From: an uncultured Sulfurovum sp. | Lineage (GTDB): Bacteria > Campylobacterota > Campylobacteria > Campylobacterales > Sulfurovaceae | NCBI GenBank assembly: GCA_947311605.1 | Contig: CAMZLC010000035.1 | Location: forward strand, 1-28,459 | DNA length: 28,459 nucleotides | Direction of reading: 5' to 3' | Shown: piece after piece, positions 7,940 through 16,223 of the stretch | How positions within the stretch are numbered: position 1 is the stretch's first letter | How the letters are laid out: the number at the start of each line of letters is the position of its first letter | Position numbers and translations under genes: made by a program | The notes under the pieces: generated by a model | The model's input: the letters and a program-made list of their open reading frames with translations, nothing else | What the model was told of the DNA's origin: nothing | Databases searched by the model: none

Positions 7940-8455
7940 ATGTTTGGAAAAAACCTCAAAGAATACACGCTTAGCGAAGAGGAGCTCTCAAAGCTTCAGT
8001 ATGCCATTGTCGATACAAGCAAAGGCAAGATCATTCTCAAAATGTATCCCAAGGATGCCCCCATCGCTGTGGCAAATATGGCGGAGCTGGCAAGCAGCGG
8101 ATTTTATGATGGGCTGAAATTTCACCGTGTGATCCCCGGCTTTATGGCGCAAGGCGGCTGCCCGCACTCCAAGGACAACCCCCAGATGGCAGGTACGGGC
8201 GGCCCAGGCTGGAATATCAAGTGTGAGACGGATAACGGTATCAATCACCGCAGAGGGGTCTTCTCTATGGCGCATGCAGGCAAAGATACAGGCGGCAGCC
8301 AGTTTTTTATCACCTTTGCTGATACACCGCATCTGGATGGTGTGCATACGGTCTTTGGCGGGATCGAAGAGGATGACATTGAGAGCTTCAAGGTACTGGA
8401 TACCATCGAACAGAATGATGATATCCACTCGATCAGAGTCGTAGAGTCACGCTAG
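7940..8455 (+). CDS. Cyclophilin-type peptidyl-prolyl cis-trans isomerase
   Basis: Catalyses proline isomerisation during protein folding. The 171 residues carry the cyclophilin core: FHRVIPGFMAQGG with the catalytic Arg, FSMAHAG, GSQFFITF, and PHLDGVHTVFG, which has His in the loop where cyclophilin A has Trp. There is no signal peptide, so it is a cytoplasmic PpiB-like protein. Residues 1-20 form a short charged extension. It has its own promoter and Shine-Dalgarno and is followed 8 bases later by a terminator hairpin, so it is probably monocistronic. Confidence 0.95.
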   Translation: MFGKNLKEYTLSEEELSKLQYAIVDTSKGKIILKMYPKDAPIAVANMAELASSGFYDGLKFHRVIPGFMAQGGCPHSKDNPQMAGTGGPGWNIKCETDNGINHRRGVFSMAHAGKDTGGSQFFITFADTPHLDGVHTVFGGIEEDDIESFKVLDTIEQNDDIHSIRVVESR

Positions 8456-8463
8456 ACAAGCAG

Positions 8464-8493
8464 GGGTACGGCGACTGCCATACCCTATTTTAT
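8464..8493 (+). terminator. Rho-independent terminator after the cyclophilin gene
   Basis: GGGTA and TACCC (8464-8468 and 8481-8485) pair, as do inner GGC and GCC around a GACT loop, with one mismatch. A T-rich run, TATTTTAT, follows. Confidence 0.75.
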
Positions 8494-8654
8494 CTTCAGA
8501 TCCTTCACGATCCTCTCCCAGGCTTTTTCACCTCTTTTTGATCTACTTTGCCTGTCAAATCGATATAGTAGCTATACTGTATCGTTATGTAAATAGAATA
8601 GAGATATCCAGTACGCTCTGTGACGCTCACCCGAAAATTATCCGTTAGGTTCTA
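8485..8654 (-). pseudogene. Decayed gene fragment, unknown family
   Basis: On the minus strand the sequence reads as protein from about 8651 down to 8485, but only with one frame change. The upstream part reads DNFRVSVTERTGYLYS, then YSYYIDLTGKVDQKEV. At a run of five A it must slip by one base to continue as KAWERIVKDLKIK and the TAG at 8487-8485. Upstream, the frame is closed by a TAG at 8654-8652 with no start codon. The fluent protein-like reading across two frames suggests the 3' end of a lost gene. The slip could also be a sequencing error. The family is not recognised; the reading contains several Tyr and alternating beta-like residues. Confidence 0.55.
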
Positions 8655-8687
8655 TCTTTGAAATGGAGACTTTTAGTACCATTTGTG

Positions 8688-8693
8688 TAAAAT
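8688..8693 (+). promoter_or_regulatory. -10 box for purL
   Basis: TAAAAT, 30 bases before the purL ATG, with CAAGGAT as ribosome site. No purine riboswitch fold is seen in the 35-base leader. Confidence 0.4.
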
Positions 8694-8723
8694 AGCACAA
8701 CTACTAATCAAGGATACTGTCCC

Positions 8724-10949
8724 ATGTCAACACCACTCGAAAATATCGATGCGCTACTCAAGTCACACAAGCTTAGTCAAGAGGAGTATGTCCATATCAA
8801 AGAGATACTCGGTCGAGAACCCAACCTCGTGGAGCTGGGGATCTTCTCTGCGATGTGGTCAGAGCACTGCTCCTATAAGTCCAGCACCAAGTATCTCCGT
8901 GGCTTCCCTACCAAAGCCCCGTGGGTCATCCAGGGGCCGGGAGAAAATGCCGGCGTGATCGATATCGGTGGTGGATATGCTGCGGTGTTCAAGATGGAGA
9001 GCCATAATCACCCAAGCTATATTGAGCCTTTCCAAGGAGCAGCGACAGGTGTAGGGGGGATCCTGCGGGATGTGTTTACCATGGGAGCCAGACCGGTAGC
9101 CAATATGAATGCCTTGCGCTTCGGTGCCGTCAATGGAGACAGTGATACTAACAAATATCAAAGGCACCTTGTTCGGGGCGTGGTTGATGGGATCGGAAGC
9201 TACGGCAACTGCATGGGGGTGCCTACCATCGGTGGCGAAGTCAGCTTCGATGAGAGCTACAATGGAAATATTCTGGTCAATGCCTTTGCACTGGGGCTGG
9301 TCAAAACAGATGAGATCTTCCTCGGGATCGCGGAAGGGATTGGCAACTCGGTGATGTATGTTGGCTCCAAGACCGGACGGGATGGTCTGGGCGGTGCGGT
9401 CATGAGCTCTGACAGTTTCACCGAAGAGAGCAAATCGCTCCGGCCGACGGTACAGGTGGGGGATCCTTTTACCGAAAAGCTGCTGCTGGAAGCCTGTCTG
9501 GAACTCTTTGCAACCAAAAAGGAGATTGTCGTCGGTATCCAGGATATGGGTGCGGCTGGCTTGACAAGCTCTGCCTTTGAGATGGCGGGCAAGAGTGGTG
9601 CCGGTATGCGTATGGATCTGGACAAGGTGCCTGCCAGAGAGGAAGGGATGACTCCGTATGACTTTATGCTCTCGGAGTCACAGGAGCGGATGTTGGTCTG
9701 TGTCAAAAAGGGCAGAGAGCAGGAGGTGATCGATATCTTTGAGAAATGGGATCTGGATGTTGCGACCATCGGAGAGGTGACCGATACCGGACGCATGGAG
9801 CTCTATTGGCATGGGGAGCTGGCTGGGGATATGCCGATTGCACCGGTGAGCGAAGAGGCACCGGTGCTTGACCGCCCGACGGCCAGACCCGCCTATCTCA
9901 ACGCGGTCAACGCCAAAACGATCGAGGCGTATCCGAGCATCTCTGACCAAGAGGCCTATGAAACGCTTCTCACCTCACTGGAGGTCGTGGACAAGGCCTG
10001 GGTCTATCAGCAGTATGACTCTATGGTGCAGACCAATACCGTCAAGCATCCCGGAAGCCTGGATGCCAGCTGTATCCGTATCAAAGAGACAGGAAGAGCC
10101 TTGGCGATGAGTGCAGACTGTAACCCACGCTACTGCTATATCGATCCACACAGAGGTGCAGCACTGGCAGTGGTAGAGAGTGGGCGCAATGTTGCCATGA
10201 GCGGTGCTGTACCCAAGGCGATTACCGATTGCCTGAACTTTGGCAACCCGGAAAATCCGGAAGTCATGTGGCAGTTTTCCGAGGCCTGTGCAGGGATCAA
10301 GGAGGCCTGTGCCGCGCTCTCCACACCGGTTGTCAGTGGCAATGTCTCTCTCTACAACGAGACCAACGGTGTCAGTGTATTTCCGACACCTGCTATCGCG
10401 ATGGTTGGGGTCAATGAAGATGAGAACAAGGTGCTGCCAAGTCAGTTTCAAAAGGAGGGTAGCCAAGTGGTGCTGCTGGGGAAAACCACCGGAGAGTTTG
10501 GCGGATCACTTTACATCAAGAAGCTCTTTGGCGAGACAACTGGTACACTGGCAGAGATAGATTATGATGCGGAGCTCAAGCTCTGGAAACTGGTGATCGA
10601 GGCCAATGCCAAGGGCCTGCTCAAGGCTGCCAAAGATGTCAATCTGGGTGGTATCGCCATCGCCTTGAGCAAGATGGCAGCCGTCTCCGGTATGGGCGTG
10701 GTCGCAGGTGTTGGGCTGGAGCAAGGCAGAGATATTTTTGATGAATCACAGAGCCGCGCAATAGTTGAGATAGACAAAGCAGACTGGGAGGCGTTCAAGG
10801 CACTGGCGGAGAGGATCGGCGTACCAGTAGATAGGATCGGAAAAGTGGGTGGTGACACAGTCAAAATCAACGATGTAGCCTTGTCGCTTGCCAAAGTCAA
10901 AGAGATCTACTATCACCGTTTTGCAGAGGTGATTGAGCAGGATCTCTAG
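8724..10949 (+). CDS. purL: Phosphoribosylformylglycinamidine synthase subunit PurL
   Basis: The ATP-dependent synthase subunit of the fourth step of purine synthesis, FGAR to FGAM. At 741 residues this is the small PurL type, which works with separate PurS and the glutaminase PurQ; neither is in the window. Visible landmarks are SEHCSYKSS near the N-terminus, MESHNHPS followed by a GATGVGGILRD loop, GGAVMSSDSF, IQDMGAAGLTSS, MLSESQERML, a second FGNPENPE/PVVSGNVSLYNE half, and the C-terminal AIRS-type domain. A DUF389 gene begins 3 bases after the stop, so the two are probably co-transcribed although functionally unrelated. Confidence 0.97.
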   Translation: MSTPLENIDALLKSHKLSQEEYVHIKEILGREPNLVELGIFSAMWSEHCSYKSSTKYLRGFPTKAPWVIQGPGENAGVIDIGGGYAAVFKMESHNHPSYIEPFQGAATGVGGILRDVFTMGARPVANMNALRFGAVNGDSDTNKYQRHLVRGVVDGIGSYGNCMGVPTIGGEVSFDESYNGNILVNAFALGLVKTDEIFLGIAEGIGNSVMYVGSKTGRDGLGGAVMSSDSFTEESKSLRPTVQVGDPFTEKLLLEACLELFATKKEIVVGIQDMGAAGLTSSAFEMAGKSGAGMRMDLDKVPAREEGMTPYDFMLSESQERMLVCVKKGREQEVIDIFEKWDLDVATIGEVTDTGRMELYWHGELAGDMPIAPVSEEAPVLDRPTARPAYLNAVNAKTIEAYPSISDQEAYETLLTSLEVVDKAWVYQQYDSMVQTNTVKHPGSLDASCIRIKETGRALAMSADCNPRYCYIDPHRGAALAVVESGRNVAMSGAVPKAITDCLNFGNPENPEVMWQFSEACAGIKEACAALSTPVVSGNVSLYNETNGVSVFPTPAIAMVGVNEDENKVLPSQFQKEGSQVVLLGKTTGEFGGSLYIKKLFGETTGTLAEIDYDAELKLWKLVIEANAKGLLKAAKDVNLGGIAIALSKMAAVSGMGVVAGVGLEQGRDIFDESQSRAIVEIDKADWEAFKALAERIGVPVDRIGKVGGDTVKINDVALSLAKVKEIYYHRFAEVIEQDL

Positions 10950-10952
10950 ACG

Positions 10953-12851
10953 ATGACCTACTATCTCTATGACGAAACACAGACAGCATTTGTTGAAGAG
11001 ATCAAAACCTTTTCGGGTGCAGAAGCGATACATTTTTGTCCCTATACAGATAAGGATGATCTCGATACGCTGGATCTGGACAGCTGCACCCACCTCCTGA
11101 CGACGGGGACGCTCTCTCGGATCAAACAGATGATGCTTTTTGCCAGGACACATGGGCTCTCATTGGGGATCATTCCTCTACCGGATCAGGGCAAGCTGAC
11201 CAAGGTTCTTGACCTGCCTTCTGCCAAAGAGGAGGCATTTGTGCAGGCACAGAAGATCTCTGAAAAAAAGATCGATTTGTTTTTCTGTAATGACACACTT
11301 GTCCTCAATGACCTGCGCGTAGGCGACACTTCTCTGCTCAAGGATTTTGAATACGACTATATTGATGAGGGGCCGTGGGTACGCCTCAGGCACTTCTGGC
11401 AAAGCTGGAGGGGAAAGGCGGCACTAAGGCACTACAAATTTGACGTCACACTAGATAAAGAAGACGCGAAGCAGTTTTCTGCCGTAGGGATGATTGGCCT
11501 GGATTATGACAACAGAAGCTGGGTGGCCTCTGCGCTCAAGCCACACCTTGGGAGTGGAGACGGTCAGCATATGCTGGCGATTCTCGCCCCGACATCTTTG
11601 AGCCAGTTTTATATCATGCAGCCGCTCTCCATGTTCTTTGGCAGCAAAAACAGGCAACGATTGCCGCGATCTCTGGGTTTTATCAAAAGTGCCGTATCAC
11701 AGATAGACTGCAGCGAGCCGTTGGAGGTCCTGATCGATGACAATGAATCGATGCAGACTCCTATAGTCCTGAGAACAGAAGCGGACGCCTTGGCATTGAG
11801 TACGGGGGAGAAGTTTTGGGAGAGGCAGCAGAGTGTCAAAAGCGACCGTAACAGTATACGGCTGGACAATATTCCCAGAGATGAGGAGAAGATTGCGTAT
11901 CTCGCTGAGGGTCTGCCGCTTTTTGAACATGCCTCCAAGGAGCAGTACGCCTCGCTTTTTAGTGCCTTGAGGGAAGATGCGGTGTTGAGCAGCACCTTTA
12001 TGACGCTGTTGATACTGGCTACGATGATCGCAACCTTTGGACTTTTTATCAACTCTAGTTCGGTGATTATAGGTGCGATGCTTTTGGCACCACTGATGCA
12101 GCCGATCGTCAGTCTGAGCATGGGAGTATTACGCCAGGACAGCAGCCTGCAGAATCATGCGATCAGAACGATCGGTATCGGTGTGGCTGCCGTGCTGCTT
12201 ACTGCAGCCCTGATCGCTTTTCTCCTGCCGATGCAGCGGCTGACCAGTGAAATGGCAGGGAGGCTCTCTCCTACGATATTGGATCTTTTTGTCGCAGTGG
12301 TCTCTGGTGTAGCGGCAGCCTATGCCAAAAACAATGAGAAGATACTAGGGTCACTGGCGGGGGTCGCGATCGCTGTAGCGCTGGTGCCCCCGATCGCTGT
12401 AGCAGGCATTGGGCTGGGCTGGGCTGAGTGGTATATGTTTGGCTCTGCTTTGCTGCTTTTTGTGACCAACCTGGTGGGTATCGTGCTGGCAGCAGCCATG
12501 ACCTTTATGGTGCTGGGCTATTCTCCTATCCGTGTCGCACGAAAAGGACTGATCGCCTGGCTACTGATCGTTGGACTGGTAGCGATCCCTCTCTATAGCT
12601 CTTTTGTGCAAATGCAGGAGAATGTACGTATTCAGCGACTATTGACGGATACCTATTTTACAGTAGGTGACAATACACTTGAATTGGCCCATATTGAGGT
12701 ACTTCGACATAGGAACAAGCCGGAGATTCGTTGCGAAGTGATCTCAAGTGGGGTACTAAACGATAGAGACAAAGCCTATCTTCGGGAGGTGATCTCCAAA
12801 AGTATCGGCAGAGATGTGGAGATCATCGCTACCTTCAGATACCGGCTTTAA
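10953..12851 (+). CDS. DUF389 membrane protein with degenerate DAGK-like N-terminus
   Basis: 632 residues in two parts. The C-terminal part, from about residue 347, is a DUF389 (TIGR00341-type) membrane domain with roughly six helices and the family signatures SSVIIGAMLLAPLMQPIV and AVALVPPIAVAGIGLG. The first 300 residues resemble a diacylglycerol-kinase-like fold. LGIIPLPDQGKLTKVLDLP at 71-89 lines up with the usual LGIIPLGTGNDFAR block, and LEVLIDDNES followed by TEADALALSTGE resembles the distal beta domain. The GGDGT nucleotide motif is replaced by TTGTLSR, so kinase activity is unlikely. The DUF389 call is firm, the kinase-like resemblance is inference, and function is unknown. It starts 3 bases after purL. 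Confidence 0.85.
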   Translation: MTYYLYDETQTAFVEEIKTFSGAEAIHFCPYTDKDDLDTLDLDSCTHLLTTGTLSRIKQMMLFARTHGLSLGIIPLPDQGKLTKVLDLPSAKEEAFVQAQKISEKKIDLFFCNDTLVLNDLRVGDTSLLKDFEYDYIDEGPWVRLRHFWQSWRGKAALRHYKFDVTLDKEDAKQFSAVGMIGLDYDNRSWVASALKPHLGSGDGQHMLAILAPTSLSQFYIMQPLSMFFGSKNRQRLPRSLGFIKSAVSQIDCSEPLEVLIDDNESMQTPIVLRTEADALALSTGEKFWERQQSVKSDRNSIRLDNIPRDEEKIAYLAEGLPLFEHASKEQYASLFSALREDAVLSSTFMTLLILATMIATFGLFINSSSVIIGAMLLAPLMQPIVSLSMGVLRQDSSLQNHAIRTIGIGVAAVLLTAALIAFLLPMQRLTSEMAGRLSPTILDLFVAVVSGVAAAYAKNNEKILGSLAGVAIAVALVPPIAVAGIGLGWAEWYMFGSALLLFVTNLVGIVLAAAMTFMVLGYSPIRVARKGLIAWLLIVGLVAIPLYSSFVQMQENVRIQRLLTDTYFTVGDNTLELAHIEVLRHRNKPEIRCEVISSGVLNDRDKAYLREVISKSIGRDVEIIATFRYRL

Positions 12852-12853
12852 AG

Positions 12854-12888
12854 TATAGGGCATCACCTATTATTAGAGGTGCCCTATA
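12854..12888 (+). terminator. Hairpin after purL-DUF389, terminator-like without a T run
   Basis: TATAGGG...CACCT pairs with AGGTG...CCCTATA, with a 3-base bulge and an 8-base loop. It starts 2 bases after the DUF389 stop. No T tract follows, so it may be an mRNA-stabilising hairpin instead. Confidence 0.5.
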
Positions 12889-12917
12889 GTGCAAACATGA
12901 GAAAATAAGGAAACACA

Positions 12918-13769
12918 ATGCAAAAAACAGTATTTCTAAATGGAGAATTTCTTCCTGAGGATGAGGCGAAAGTCTCTATATTCGACAGAGGTTTTCTCTT
13001 TGCGGATGGTGCGTACGAGGGGGTTCCGGTGATCGGTGGGAAGCTGATGGATGTGGCGCCATTTTTGGAAAGATTTGACAGAAGCCTCAATGCACTGGAT
13101 TTGGAATGGCCTATGCCTCAGGAGGCGTATCTGGAGATGATAGACACCCTTATCGCCAAAAATAGGCTGGAAGAAGGGGGCATCTATACGCAAGTGACCC
13201 GTGGTGCGGCACCCAGGGTGTTTGAGTTTCCCGAGGGATTGACCCCTACTTGTATGGCATTTACCTTTGAAAAACAGATACTAAACAACCCTGACGCTAC
13301 ACATGGTGTGAAAGTTGTGACGACCGAAGATATACGCTGGAAGCGCAGAGATATCAAGTCCCTGATGCTGCTAGGGCAGTGTATCGCCAAAGAACAGGCA
13401 GTGAAACAGGGTGCGGATGAGGGGTGGATGGTCGAGGATGGCTATGTGACGGAAGGTACAGCCTCATCTGCCTACATCGTCAAAAACGGGGTAGTGATCA
13501 CGCGGCCGCTCTCTCATGAGATTCTGCCGGGCATCAGGCGAAAGCTTTTGCTGGAAATCGCACCAAAATATGGGATACAAGTAGAGCAACGCCCCTTTAC
13601 TGTAGCGGAGGCGTATGAGGCGGATGAGGCATTTCTCTCCTCTGCGACTACGATCATCTATCCTATTGTAGAGATCGACGGCAGAAAGATAGGGGAAGGC
13701 AAGCCGGGAAAGGTTGCCCGGAAGTTGAGGGAACTTTATCTTCAGGAGGCACGCAAGCTGATCTCCTAG
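12918..13769 (+). CDS. dat: D-amino-acid aminotransferase (class IV)
   Basis: A PLP-dependent fold type IV aminotransferase of 283 residues, expected to interconvert D-alanine and D-glutamate for wall peptides. The N-terminus FDRGFLFADGAYEG is typical. The PLP lysine lies in RRDIKSLMLLG (Lys 147, beside the family's Lys 145). VTEGTASSAYIV supplies the conserved Glu 179, and LPGIRR is the phosphate-side motif. RGAAPRVFEFP matches the substrate arginine region of D-specific members better than branched-chain enzymes (IlvE), which is why I prefer Dat. AAGGAAAC precedes the ATG. It is convergent with the wall-binding protein gene, separated by 8 bases. Confidence 0.88.
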   Translation: MQKTVFLNGEFLPEDEAKVSIFDRGFLFADGAYEGVPVIGGKLMDVAPFLERFDRSLNALDLEWPMPQEAYLEMIDTLIAKNRLEEGGIYTQVTRGAAPRVFEFPEGLTPTCMAFTFEKQILNNPDATHGVKVVTTEDIRWKRRDIKSLMLLGQCIAKEQAVKQGADEGWMVEDGYVTEGTASSAYIVKNGVVITRPLSHEILPGIRRKLLLEIAPKYGIQVEQRPFTVAEAYEADEAFLSSATTIIYPIVEIDGRKIGEGKPGKVARKLRELYLQEARKLIS

Positions 13770-13777
13770 GAAGAAGA

Positions 13778-15172
13778 TCAGTGGTTGAGTTGGATGCCCA
13801 GTGCCTTGAGCGTTTCATAGGTGATTCCGCCGGTAGCAAGACTGTTTTCGCGCTGAAACTTATCCAGTGCGTTTCGGGTGCCTCTGCCCAATAGACCATC
13901 GGGGTCACCCGCCTCATAGCCCTTGTTGTTTAGTGCACTCTGAAGCTCCGCGATGATCTCTTTACTCATATTGGTCTGGCAGAGGATGCGCTTCCATCCG
14001 ATATGCTCATCTGTGACCTTTTTCTTTTTGGCGATCGTCTTATACTCTGCTTCTACTGGTGTCTTGGTCACCTTGGCTTCGGCTACGAGCTCCTGTGTCT
14101 CGATCATTTCAGAGGTGGCCGGCACTACTTCTGACTTGACGCTAGCAGGGTGATCCTCTATCATTTTTGTGACTTCTATAGTCTCGGCAGGCTCCTCTAC
14201 GAGACAGACCTGCTGCCCTGAAAATTTCAGTGTGTCGCCTACCTTGTTTTTGCTGCTATACCAGGCGAACTGCGGCTTTTGCTCCAGTTCTGTTTTTTCT
14301 GCGGTGATATAGACGGCATCGACAGGCGTCTGCCTAAGCTGTGCATCGCTGAGTAATTTTTTGATCTCAATGGTTTTGGTCTCGGCAGGCACCTCTTCTA
14401 TCCTGGTGGTGGCAGGTTCTTTGAGGACTCTTTTTTTGATGGTTTTGTATTTTGCCGGTACTTTGACCAGGCACATGATCTCTCCCGTGGCTCCTGAGAG
14501 TTTCTGTGCGGGGTTTTGACCTTTTTTCCACATGGTTTTTTCTGGAGCGATGAGTACCTTCTCTTCGACCTCCTCGTAGACAGCAGGCACATCTACCAGT
14601 TTCTTGTAGGCCGGTTTGATAATAATGGTTTTTTCTACTGTTTCGAACTCAGGAGGAAGCACTGCTGTTTCATTGTGCTCTGCCTGCACCAGTATCTCCT
14701 CGGAGACCTTTTTGAATTTTCTGGGACTGTAATATTCCCTAAAGCAGTCGCCCGGTTTGGCATTCAGCGTGTCTACACCATTGGAGGCAATCGCTGTAAG
14801 CAGTGTAGGATTTATCGGCAGAGCATCTTTATCCAGTGAGCTTTTCCATGACAGTATCGCGGGTTTCACGGTGATGGTCTCTACTGTCTCTTTGTAGGTC
14901 GCAGGTATAGGTATAAGTTTATGGGTTTCGGGAATTGCCTCCACTTCTGCTTTGACTGTATCGTACTCAGCGGGGACGATAGAGATGGACTCAGAAGGCT
15001 CTTTGATCATCACCTTTTCTTCAATAGTCTCATATTTTGCTGGAAGCACAACTTTGGCATAACATTCGCCGGGTTTGGCATCTGGTGGTGTAAGTGCTAC
15101 AGTAGCCTCAGCATGCAGATAGGTTATAGGCAAGAGTATGCCAAGTAGTAAGTTAGAATATTTAATTTTCAT
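13778..15172 (-). CDS. Exported repeat protein with peptidoglycan-binding domain
   Basis: 464 residues with a signal peptide (MKIKYSNLLLGILLPITYLH, then AEA). Residues 37-393 are four tandem modules, each running from a Cys to a Trp: C37-W109, C143-W215, C234-W304 and C323-W393, so 70-72 residues apart every time. Each module holds three strand-like units such as PAKYETIEEKVMIKEP, giving about twelve units of some 24 residues. Residues 403-462 are a peptidoglycan-binding type 1 domain (LQSALNNKGYEAGDPDGLLG, then TRNALDKFQ). It probably anchors to the wall and projects a rod of beta units into the periplasm. The repeat family is not named; the PG-binding call is secure. Confidence 0.88.
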   Translation of the reverse strand: MKIKYSNLLLGILLPITYLHAEATVALTPPDAKPGECYAKVVLPAKYETIEEKVMIKEPSESISIVPAEYDTVKAEVEAIPETHKLIPIPATYKETVETITVKPAILSWKSSLDKDALPINPTLLTAIASNGVDTLNAKPGDCFREYYSPRKFKKVSEEILVQAEHNETAVLPPEFETVEKTIIIKPAYKKLVDVPAVYEEVEEKVLIAPEKTMWKKGQNPAQKLSGATGEIMCLVKVPAKYKTIKKRVLKEPATTRIEEVPAETKTIEIKKLLSDAQLRQTPVDAVYITAEKTELEQKPQFAWYSSKNKVGDTLKFSGQQVCLVEEPAETIEVTKMIEDHPASVKSEVVPATSEMIETQELVAEAKVTKTPVEAEYKTIAKKKKVTDEHIGWKRILCQTNMSKEIIAELQSALNNKGYEAGDPDGLLGRGTRNALDKFQRENSLATGGITYETLKALGIQLNH

Positions 15173-15215
15173 TATATTTCCCCCTTTTTTTATAATTTAC
15201 AGTTTTGGTATTGGT

Positions 15216-15221
15216 ATTATA
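15216..15221 (-). promoter_or_regulatory. -10 box for the repeat/PG-binding protein gene
   Basis: TATAAT on the minus strand, 43 bases before the ATG at 15172. The leader carries AAAAAAAGGGGG just upstream of the start. Confidence 0.55.
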
Positions 15222-15250
15222 GCTAAAAATATTACCAGAGTATTAGTTCC

Positions 15251-15291
15251 CTAGCACAAAAGCATCCTGCTAAATGAACACTGTGTGCTAG
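15251..15291 (-). repeat. Inverted repeat over the antiporter stop codon
   Basis: CTAGCACA (15251-15258) and TGTGCTAG (15284-15291) are perfect 8-base arms around a 25-base loop that itself contains AGCA/TGCT. The TAG stop of the antiporter lies in the stem. No T run follows on either strand, so a terminator role is uncertain. Confidence 0.5.
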
Positions 15292-16223
15292 AGTGATTGC
15301 AAGGTATTTTGCAGAAAAAGTGCCAAAATGATCAGGAGGCTGATGCCTGCAGGTTTGGTATAGAGTTTGTTGGCAGAGATGAACACCAGCATTAGGGTTG
15401 CCACCAGCATCGTAGCGATGTCAAACATATATTTTTCAGGGTCAATCGTTATAGGGTTGACCAGTGCGGCGGAGCCCAGTACCATCGTTGTATTTGCCAT
15501 ATTGGAGCCGATGATCGCACCGATCGCCATATCTGCCTTTCCTTTGAGTGCAGCAGTGACAGAAACCATCAGCTCTGGCATGGAGGTGCCCAGAGAGATC
15601 ATCAGGATACCGATGACCCAGTCACTCACCCCGAAGCCTCTAGCGATGCTGGAAGCACTCTCTATGGCGTAGTCTGCACCCATGATCACGAAAACGAAGC
15701 CAAGCAAGGTAAGCAGAGAGACTCTGAACCAGCTGAAAGCCTCTAGTGCCTCTTCTTCCTCATCGTCTATGAGTATCTCCCCTCCTGCACGCAATAGAAA
15801 CAGAACATAGGCAAACATCAGGAGTATCAGCAGCAAGCCGTCAAACGTGGAAAAAGAGCCATCCATTACCATCAGGATAAATATCAGTACCGGAAAAAGT
15901 GCCCAACTGCTGTCTTTGGCGAAAAAATCCCGATGGGGATCGACTTTTTTGGCAATAATAAAAACAGTGGCCAGTACCAGGGTGATATTGAAGATATTGC
16001 TCCCTATGACATTGGCTACAGCAATCTCGGGCTTATGATTTATGCTTGCCGTGATGGAAGCTGCCATCTCCGGAAGGCTGGTGCCTACCGCGACAAGTGT
16101 CGCACCGATCACATACTCTGAGATACCAAATCGCAGGGCGATTTTCTCACTCTGATCAATCAGCATATCAGAACCCCAGATCAATACGCCCAGGGAGAGA
16201 AAAAAGATAAGAAAATCCATCAA
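15288..16223 (-). CDS. Calcium/sodium antiporter (CaCA family, YrbG-like)
   Basis: An inner membrane cation exchanger of 311 residues with about ten membrane helices. Both inverted alpha repeats are visible: VAVGTSLPEMAASITAS with VIGSNIFNI in the first half, and SLGTSMPELMVSVTAA with IIGSNMANT in the second. The Glu of each GTS(L/M)PE is the expected ion ligand. A short acidic loop, DDEEEEALEAF, joins the halves where eukaryotic exchangers have a large regulatory loop. Its start overlaps the ybeY stop by 4 bases, so it is translationally coupled. Which cations it exchanges cannot be read from the sequence. Confidence 0.95.
   Translation of the reverse strand: MMDFLIFFLSLGVLIWGSDMLIDQSEKIALRFGISEYVIGATLVAVGTSLPEMAASITASINHKPEIAVANVIGSNIFNITLVLATVFIIAKKVDPHRDFFAKDSSWALFPVLIFILMVMDGSFSTFDGLLLILLMFAYVLFLLRAGGEILIDDEEEEALEAFSWFRVSLLTLLGFVFVIMGADYAIESASSIARGFGVSDWVIGILMISLGTSMPELMVSVTAALKGKADMAIGAIIGSNMANTTMVLGSAALVNPITIDPEKYMFDIATMLVATLMLVFISANKLYTKPAGISLLIILALFLQNTLQSL

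Noticed and set aside
8694..8723. Purine riboswitch in the purL leader
   Set aside because: The leader is about 30 bases and has no three-way junction elements.
9257..9796. Open frame of 179 codons on the minus strand inside purL
   Set aside because: Antisense to a clearly conserved enzyme; no start signals.
11609..12121. Open frame of 170 codons on the minus strand inside the DUF389 gene
   Set aside because: Antisense shadow of a well-supported gene; Ser/Leu-rich without domain motifs.
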